Below, in pieces: positions 21,774 to 26,781 of a DNA stretch of 26,781 nt. The stretch covers positions 1-26,781 of the IMG/VR virus record IMGVR_UViG_3300025652_000440, one strand, 5' to 3'. Numbering within the stretch: the stretch's first letter is position 1; each line of letters begins with the position of its first letter. Position numbers and translations under genes: made by a program. Origin of the DNA: a virus. The notes beneath the pieces were generated by a model. The model saw nothing but the letters and a program-made list of their open reading frames with translations, searched no databases and was not told the origin of the DNA.

Positions 21774-22944
21774 CCTCTCCAATTTTGTCTATTGTAGTCA
21801 TGTTCATTTGCATAAAATGTTTATCACCACCCTCAATAGAATTTAAATTTTCTTTTTGTCTTACTTCATTTATTGACATATAACCATTTGTGATTGCTGT
21901 TTTATATGCCTCAGTTCTTGACTTTACATCACCTCTTAACAATCCGTTTACATTAAACTCAATAAATGTTTTGCCTAACTCATTAGTTCTGAATAATTTT
22001 AGATTCATCTCTTGCTCTATTCTTGTAATATAAGGCATCAATGTATATGTTACAAACTCTCGTGATTGCATTTCAATATTATTAAAACTTGATTTGCTTA
22101 AATCTTTAAGCATGTGAGGTGGCACATTAAATATTCTTGCAACCTCTTCAATACTAAATTGTCTTGAACTTAAAAACTGAGCTTGTTCTGGACTAATAGA
22201 AATTGGCTTAAATGTTAACCCTTCCTCTAAAACAATTGTAGAATTACTATTTTTTAATTTACCATAGTTATTATTAAAACTTGTTTTTAGTCTTTGCAAT
22301 GCTGTATCACTTAAAGCTCTATCAGTTTGTAAAATAGAACTTGGCTTTGCTCCATTAGAAAAGAATGTTGAGCCAAACTCTTCTAAACTAACACCCCAGT
22401 TTAAAGCCTTTGCACATTGGTCAATTGGACTTAATCCAGTCACACCATCATCAGTTATTGTTTTAAAATGTAAAACATCGGATGAATCTAAAACACTTCC
22501 ACCATCTACTTGATAAAACAACTCATTATTATTTACAACTACAGTTACACTGCTTGGGCTTAAACATATTAATTGAACTGGTGTACCAGAATTATTTCTT
22601 ACTATTTGCACATAACTATTTCCCTCAGTACAAATACTAAGCATTATAAACTCAAAAAATGTTATTTTATTTTGGTAATAGTTAGGCTTAAATTTTACAA
22701 GATTATAAATTGGACTTTTAGAATCCTCTAATTTATCACCATTAGCTTGTTTAGTAAAAACAGAAATAGGCAATGAAGAAACAGATTCAGCAAGTAATCT
22801 TATTGCACACCAAACAGCTGTAAGAGTTAAAGCCTTATCAGTATCAAAAACATTTGCATCTGGAAAAATTGTGTTAAGAGATAAATCTCTTTTTTGAGTT
22901 TTAGGAGGAATGAATACGTTTGTTATTCTTTCAAGTAAAGTCAA
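21754..22944 (-). CDS. Portal protein, HK97 family
   Basis: The 396-residue protein matches HK97-type portals: an N-terminal 'TLTAVWCAIRLLAESVSSLPISVF' helix, 'FFEFIMLSICTEGNSYVQIVRNNSGTPVQLICLSPSSVTV', and 'VARIFNVPPHML' near residue 270, which is the family hallmark. Twelve copies form the DNA channel at one capsid vertex. The start is most likely TTG at 22944 (product MTLLERITNVF), since no ATG or GTG is available upstream in frame and the first internal ATG is far inside. A 21-bp inverted repeat ends at the base before this start codon. Confidence 0.95.
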   Translation of the reverse strand: MTLLERITNVFIPPKTQKRDLSLNTIFPDANVFDTDKALTLTAVWCAIRLLAESVSSLPISVFTKQANGDKLEDSKSPIYNLVKFKPNYYQNKITFFEFIMLSICTEGNSYVQIVRNNSGTPVQLICLSPSSVTVVVNNNELFYQVDGGSVLDSSDVLHFKTITDDGVTGLSPIDQCAKALNWGVSLEEFGSTFFSNGAKPSSILQTDRALSDTALQRLKTSFNNNYGKLKNSNSTIVLEEGLTFKPISISPEQAQFLSSRQFSIEEVARIFNVPPHMLKDLSKSSFNNIEMQSREFVTYTLMPYITRIEQEMNLKLFRTNELGKTFIEFNVNGLLRGDVKSRTEAYKTAITNGYMSINEVRQKENLNSIEGGDKHFMQMNMTTIDKIGEDADSNS

Positions 22945-22965
22945 TGTGAAATTTTTATTTTCACA
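22945..22965. repeat. Inverted repeat at the portal start
   Basis: Two perfect 7-bp arms, TGTGAAA and TTTCACA, are separated by seven A/T bases. The element ends directly at the TTG start codon of the portal gene on the minus strand. It could act as an operator, a transcript hairpin shielding the start, or be chance in AT-rich DNA. The spacer upstream (22966-23022) holds a TATAAT hexamer on the minus strand but no well-spaced upstream box, so I do not call a promoter there. Confidence 0.4.
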
Positions 22966-23022
22966 ATAATACGATTATAAAAAGCTATAAAAAAACAATG
23001 TGTGTGTTATTTATTAACATAA

Positions 23023-24567
23023 TTATAAAACTATAACCTCTCTTGTATCATAAACACTATCACCACTTTCAGTTGTAAGATGACAACCTAAAGCCATGAC
23101 TAAACTAACAACTGGATCAACTTTTTCTTTAGATTTATTTTTAGAAATCTTAATGTTTCCAGCTGGATCTTCTTGCAAAGCTACATTGCTAATACACCAA
23201 TTCATGCAAGGATTATTATTATGTATAATATTTTTAGAAAGTATTTCAGCTTCTAAAGTTTTTGTTGGCATAGACATTGAAACAAATCCTTGTCCAAATG
23301 GATCCATGTTAGCCCCATCATTTTGCAAATCAATTACTAATTGTGATGCATTCCATCTGTCATAACATATTGACTGAATACGATATTTTTTAGATAGCTC
23401 ATTTATCTTAGATTTTATAAAACTATAATCAGCAACATCTCCACTTGTTGCATAAATATGCTTATCTCTTAACCAAGAAACATAATCAACACCATCTCTT
23501 TCGCTTCTTTTCTTTGCGTTTTCTTCTGGGATAAATATATAAGGTATAAAAACAAACTTGCCATCTACATTAAACAGTAATACAAAAGCAGTTAAATCTC
23601 TTGTTGATGCTAAATCTAATCCACCCCAACATTCTTTGCCTTCTAATATTGAGTAATCAAAATCTTGATGACAAGCATCCCACTCACCAGATGTGAGCCA
23701 TGCACTATGTGAATCTGTCCATTGATTAAGCATTAGCCTCCTAAATGTGTTTTGATATGATGGAACGTCAACAGCTCTTTGGCTTTCTCTTTCCATGTAT
23801 TCTTTTCTTAGACTAACACCATAATTTGGATTTGCTTTTTTCCATGTAGATTCCAAAGTAATATCATCATCATTTTCTGCTTCATATATTACAGTATAAA
23901 AAGAATCATCTTTTATAGTTCCTTCATTTACTTTTTTAGCATAAGAATATATTTCATAACAAATAGATTGCTTATCATAACCAGCTGTTGTAATTGCAAT
24001 TGTCAATGGCTGCCTTCTTGATCCAGTTGATGTTGTTAATGTATCCCACAAATCTCTATTTGGCTGTGTGTGTAATTCGTCAAAAACAATGCACTGGGCG
24101 TTAAATCCATGCTTAGTTTTAGAATCAGAACTTATTGCTTGATAATAATTTCCTTTAGATTCATTGACAATTGAGTTTCTAAATACCTTGCCTCTTTCAG
24201 ATAATTCTGGACTTTGCAAAATCATTCCTTTGGCTATCTCAAAAACTATTCCAGCTTGTTGTCTATCACCAGCAGCACTATAAACTTCACTCCCTCTTTC
24301 CTCATCAGCAAATAACATATACAAACCAATGGCTGCACACAAAGTTGATTTACCATTTTTTCTTGGAACTTCAATAAATACTGTTCTATATTTTCTGAGA
24401 TTTGTTTCTTTATTTTTCCAGCCAAATATGTCGCCAACAATTTTACTTTGCCACTCTTCTAATTTTAATGGCTTACCAGTAAGCTCTCCTTTTGTATGTG
24501 TTATGAATTGCTCAATAAAACCAATGGCTCTATTTGCTGCCTTGTCATCAAAGTAGAACTTAGTCAA
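23023..24567 (-). CDS. terL: Terminase large subunit
   Basis: The 514-residue protein has the two-domain terminase layout. The ATPase domain has Walker A PRKNGKST (68-75), Walker B CIVFDELH (159-166, catalytic Glu164) and a coupling-type TTAGYDK (about 193-199). The nuclease domain has the first acidic motif GGLDLASTRDLTAF with D318. A later Asp in 'SICYDRWNA' and the C-terminal 'KVDPVVSLVMALG' segment complete the RNase H-like site. It cuts and pumps DNA into the prohead. The start is a TTG at 24567 that overlaps the small subunit gene by 8 bases; in-frame sequence upstream is closed by a stop, leaving TTG as the best start. Confidence 0.95.
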   Translation of the reverse strand: MTKFYFDDKAANRAIGFIEQFITHTKGELTGKPLKLEEWQSKIVGDIFGWKNKETNLRKYRTVFIEVPRKNGKSTLCAAIGLYMLFADEERGSEVYSAAGDRQQAGIVFEIAKGMILQSPELSERGKVFRNSIVNESKGNYYQAISSDSKTKHGFNAQCIVFDELHTQPNRDLWDTLTTSTGSRRQPLTIAITTAGYDKQSICYEIYSYAKKVNEGTIKDDSFYTVIYEAENDDDITLESTWKKANPNYGVSLRKEYMERESQRAVDVPSYQNTFRRLMLNQWTDSHSAWLTSGEWDACHQDFDYSILEGKECWGGLDLASTRDLTAFVLLFNVDGKFVFIPYIFIPEENAKKRSERDGVDYVSWLRDKHIYATSGDVADYSFIKSKINELSKKYRIQSICYDRWNASQLVIDLQNDGANMDPFGQGFVSMSMPTKTLEAEILSKNIIHNNNPCMNWCISNVALQEDPAGNIKISKNKSKEKVDPVVSLVMALGCHLTTESGDSVYDTREVIVL

Positions 24568-25036
24568 AATAATTATTTATTTGTGTGTTGTTAGTTGTTA
24601 CTGGAGCTGATATGTTTGCCCTTGCAACTGGAGTTAAGCCAAATTGTGTTGCTAATTTTAAAGCTGTATTTAAAGCATCTTTAGCAATCTTTTGATAAGG
24701 AACAGCTTGAGCATGTTTTATAGTTCCATCAGAATTTTTAAATACTTGTATCCTTCCTTTTTCTCTTAACATTGTTTCTGTTTCTATATACAAAGCCATC
24801 TCATTGCAGTAAGCTAATATTAAATTGAGATCAACATTATGTAACATGTTTAAATTAAAAAGTTGTGATGTTACTTTATACCATTCCTCAGCTCCAATTG
24901 TAGATAATAAATCTGGAGCATCTGGTAACTGACTAACCAAATCAACTTGCATTTCATTTTCTATTGTTCTGCTTTTCTCAAGTGTGCCTTGCATCTGTTT
25001 AATAGCTGTTGGTAATTTTTTTCTTCCTTTACCCAT
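24560..25036 (-). CDS. terS: Terminase small subunit, P27 family
   Basis: The 158-residue protein matches the P27-family terminase small subunit. It opens 'GKGRKKLPTAIKQMQGTLEKSR', continues with 'LPDAPDLLSTIGAEEWYKVTSQLFNLNMLHNVDLNLILAYCNEMALYIETE', where 'A.e.W......L.....l...D...l..yc......' is the family pattern, and ends with 'KLATQFGLTPVARANI'. It recognises the packaging site and delivers DNA to the large subunit. It lies directly before terL, and its own start overlaps the methyltransferase end by 8 bases. Confidence 0.9.
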   Translation of the reverse strand: MGKGRKKLPTAIKQMQGTLEKSRTIENEMQVDLVSQLPDAPDLLSTIGAEEWYKVTSQLFNLNMLHNVDLNLILAYCNEMALYIETETMLREKGRIQVFKNSDGTIKHAQAVPYQKIAKDALNTALKLATQFGLTPVARANISAPVTTNNTQINNYFD

Positions 25037-26516
25037 TTATCTTTTTAGCTTTTGATCCAGTAAACTGTTCCCATCTTTCAATTATAACATCACAATACTT
25101 TTCATCTAACTCCATGCCATAACATTTTTTATTTAACTTTTCAGCTGCTATTAATGTTGAGCCACTACCAAGAAACATATCTAAAACTAAACCATTATCA
25201 GAACAACTACTTTTAATTGCTCTTTCACAAAGAGGAATTGGTTTTAAAGTAGCATGTCCACCTTCATTTCCTTGTCTTTTATGTCTATCAAAATGCCATA
25301 CATTATTAAAATTATCATGTGTATTATTAAAAAATGCTCTTGTGCTGTAAAATTCTTTTTTTAATTCTTCGTATTCTTTTTTTAATTCTTCGTATTCTTT
25401 TTTAAAAGCATTTGTGTTATTTTCTTTGCACCATTTTTGAAACGAAACATAAACTTTTTTAGTTGGCATATTCCATTGAGATTTACATGTCCAATGATCT
25501 CTTGACAAATCTGAATGCCCAGCAATTCTTTTCATCATAGGAACATCCCATCCAGCTTTTTTTCTTTCAGATAAAAGATAATCTCTTATAGGCTCCCATC
25601 CATCAAAATAATTATCAGCATTGTTATTAAAACCTTGAACACCACACATTACAAATAAGCATTTTTCGTCTGCAATTGCATAGCTTCTTGTATTGTCTGA
25701 ATTTTGCCCTTGACCATTTCCTTTGTCCCAAGTAATAAGATTTCTAAAAGTTGCTTTCTGTTCTTTTATAAATGGTTTAAGTATTTCTGAATAAATATCC
25801 ATAAGAGGCTCATCTATACCCCAACAGTAAAAACTTCCGTTATCTTTTAAATATGAAAACTGTAAAGGAATCCACTCTTTGTTAAAATTTAATAAGTCAG
25901 AATAATTAAGATTGTCATTTAAAACTCCATCATTTTCTTTTTTCATACCATAAGGAGGATCATTGTGTGCCATATCAGCTTTTTCTCCATTCATTAATTT
26001 AGCAACATCATCTGAGCTTGTGCTATCACCACACATGATTTTGTGTTTTCCAAGTTGCCAAATATCTCCTCGCTTTACTTTGCTTTCTTTTGCCTCTGGT
26101 ATTTCATCATCATCAATTAACCCATCAGCTGTTGTTTCTTCTTTATCAAATAATTCATCTGGAGTAAATCCCCACTCAGTCAATTCCTCATAATCAAAAT
26201 ATTCTTTTACTAATTCATCATCAAAACTTCCACCATTTTTATTTAACCTAATATTTAATTCTCTTTCTTTGTTTAAAGTTAAATCTAATTCATTACAATC
26301 AATTTCTGTATTTCCTAAGTCAGCCCAAACCCTTAATCTTTGATGGCCACCAATAACAATATTTTTTCTTTCTTCATTTATATTTATTATAATTGGATCA
26401 ACCAAACCAAATCTTGTGAGGCTATCTTTTAAATCTTGCTCTTGTACTTTGTTTATTTTTCTTGGATTGTATTCAGCTGCAATCAATTCTGTGATTTTTC
26501 TTTTTACTATTTTCAT
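25029..26516 (-). CDS. ParB-like domain / DNA methyltransferase fusion
   Basis: The 495-residue protein joins an N-terminal ParB/sulfiredoxin-type domain (about 1-95: EYNPRKI, GLVDPIIIN, IGGHQR at 55-60) to an amino-methyltransferase. The latter has motif IV DPPYG (186-190) and, later, motif I LDMFLGSGST (445-454), the order of beta-class N6-adenine or N4-cytosine enzymes. The linker (about 124-145) is acidic. A 7-residue unit EYEELKK is tandemly repeated near residues 374-387. Fusions of this type are common beside phage terminases and probably modify phage DNA before packaging; the ParB-like part may bind or nick DNA. The target base cannot be read from sequence. Confidence 0.9.
   Translation of the reverse strand: MKIVKRKITELIAAEYNPRKINKVQEQDLKDSLTRFGLVDPIIININEERKNIVIGGHQRLRVWADLGNTEIDCNELDLTLNKERELNIRLNKNGGSFDDELVKEYFDYEELTEWGFTPDELFDKEETTADGLIDDDEIPEAKESKVKRGDIWQLGKHKIMCGDSTSSDDVAKLMNGEKADMAHNDPPYGMKKENDGVLNDNLNYSDLLNFNKEWIPLQFSYLKDNGSFYCWGIDEPLMDIYSEILKPFIKEQKATFRNLITWDKGNGQGQNSDNTRSYAIADEKCLFVMCGVQGFNNNADNYFDGWEPIRDYLLSERKKAGWDVPMMKRIAGHSDLSRDHWTCKSQWNMPTKKVYVSFQKWCKENNTNAFKKEYEELKKEYEELKKEFYSTRAFFNNTHDNFNNVWHFDRHKRQGNEGGHATLKPIPLCERAIKSSCSDNGLVLDMFLGSGSTLIAAEKLNKKCYGMELDEKYCDVIIERWEQFTGSKAKKING
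25353..25400 (-). repeat. Tandem 21-bp repeat in the methyltransferase gene
   Basis: Two exact 21-bp copies (25353-25373 and 25374-25394) and the start of a third lie in the coding region. They encode two consecutive EYEELKK heptads, probably a short coiled coil between the conserved methyltransferase motifs. The unit is a multiple of three, so copy changes by slippage would keep the frame. Confidence 0.85.
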
Positions 26517-26707
26517 TATTTCTTTGTTAGTGTTGGCTCAGTTCTTATTAATGTAGGAAAGCCACCAAATTCCTTTTCAACCTCAACCATGTATTTTCCA
26601 CAATTACATTTGGCCTCTCTTGTTCTGACTTTTGAATCGACAATTTCTAAAGTTGCTTTTTCAATTTTTTTTTCAATTTTACATTTTTTACAATAATATA
26701 TAAACAT
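26516..26707 (-). CDS. Small zinc-ribbon protein
   Basis: The 63-residue protein has two cysteine knuckles, C6-x2-C9 (YYCKKCKIEKK) and C34-x-C36-G (AKCNCGKYM), with a basic helix between them and a Gly/Pro-rich tail. This is a compact zinc ribbon. Proteins of this kind often sit ahead of phage terminase genes, but their role is not established. Its stop overlaps the methyltransferase ATG as TAATG. The 74 bases upstream to the window edge contain no recognisable promoter. Confidence 0.65.
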   Translation of the reverse strand: MFIYYCKKCKIEKKIEKATLEIVDSKVRTREAKCNCGKYMVEVEKEFGGFPTLIRTEPTLTKK

Positions 26708-26781
26708 AATATTTGGTTTTAGTTTGAACTTAAACTGTTAATATACCCATATCTCCAATTTTGCGTATGATATCGATAAAC

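Noticed and set aside
22966-23022. Promoter between terminase and portal
   Set aside because: A TATAAT is present on the minus strand, but a properly spaced upstream box is missing, and the region is so AT-rich that such hexamers are expected by chance.
24246-24440. Minus-strand 64-codon frame inside the terminase large subunit
   Set aside because: It is out of frame with, and fully inside, a gene with complete motifs on both sides.
26730-26780. Possible end of an upstream gene (FIDIIRKIGDMGILTV, then stop) at the right edge
   Set aside because: It is only 16 codons, another frame is also open to the edge, and nothing distinguishes it from chance.
1-26781. tRNA genes, CRISPR arrays, insertion sequences, integrase and attachment sites
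   Set aside because: I looked for their signatures and saw none; no transposase or recombinase motif and no regularly spaced repeats outside the fibre and methyltransferase genes.

Overview
The window looks like part of the genome of a tailed, siphovirus-like phage or prophage. Every supported gene lies on the minus strand, so the gene order reads from high to low coordinates. Genes are packed with overlaps of 1-40 bases, and no gene-free stretch exceeds 300 bases. The DNA is very AT-rich. Most start codons lack a Shine-Dalgarno box and instead follow A-rich leaders, and the tail fibre carries GIGT-type repeats. Together these suggest a host in the Bacteroidetes (Flavobacteriia-like, probably marine). 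The host is inferred, not shown. I see no integrase, repressor, tRNA, rRNA, CRISPR array or insertion sequence, so I cannot call lifestyle.

Late block (26707 down to 6608): a zinc-ribbon protein, a ParB-like/DNA methyltransferase fusion, small and large terminase, HK97-type portal, prohead protease and major capsid protein, followed by a strong minus-strand terminator. Next come the head-tail connector, head-tail adaptor, HK97 gp10-like protein, DUF3168-type tail terminator, a small protein and the major tail protein, followed by a hairpin. Two tail-assembly chaperone frames joined by a -1 frameshift, a short tape measure and one 1802-residue hub/fibre protein complete the tail. The block ends with a lysis group (two membrane proteins, small basic proteins, an M15 peptidase endolysin) and a metallophosphoesterase with an N-terminal DNA-binding-like region. 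A rho-independent terminator at 6517-6546 closes it.

Replication/recombination block (6408 down to 16): it starts behind a palindrome and a TTGACA box. It holds small proteins, a conserved AEKRA-motif phage protein, an orphan DnaA domain IV-like protein, a winged-helix-like protein ending in a canonical beta-clamp-binding peptide, a C5-cytosine methyltransferase and a DnaD/initiator-like protein whose gene contains an iteron-like, CpG-rich inverted repeat. Several small proteins follow, then NinB-like, VRR-NUC, two HNH-type proteins and a DUF3310 protein. No DNA polymerase, helicase or primase is visible, so the replication proteins seen here probably recruit host machinery.

The most notable observations are: a near-textbook -1 frameshift cassette (A AAA AAG, 6-nt spacer, hairpin) in the tail chaperone pair; a hairpin behind the major tail protein gene whose loop is perfectly complementary to the bases just before the chaperone start codon; a candidate origin inside the initiator gene; and the clamp-binding tail on a replication-block protein.
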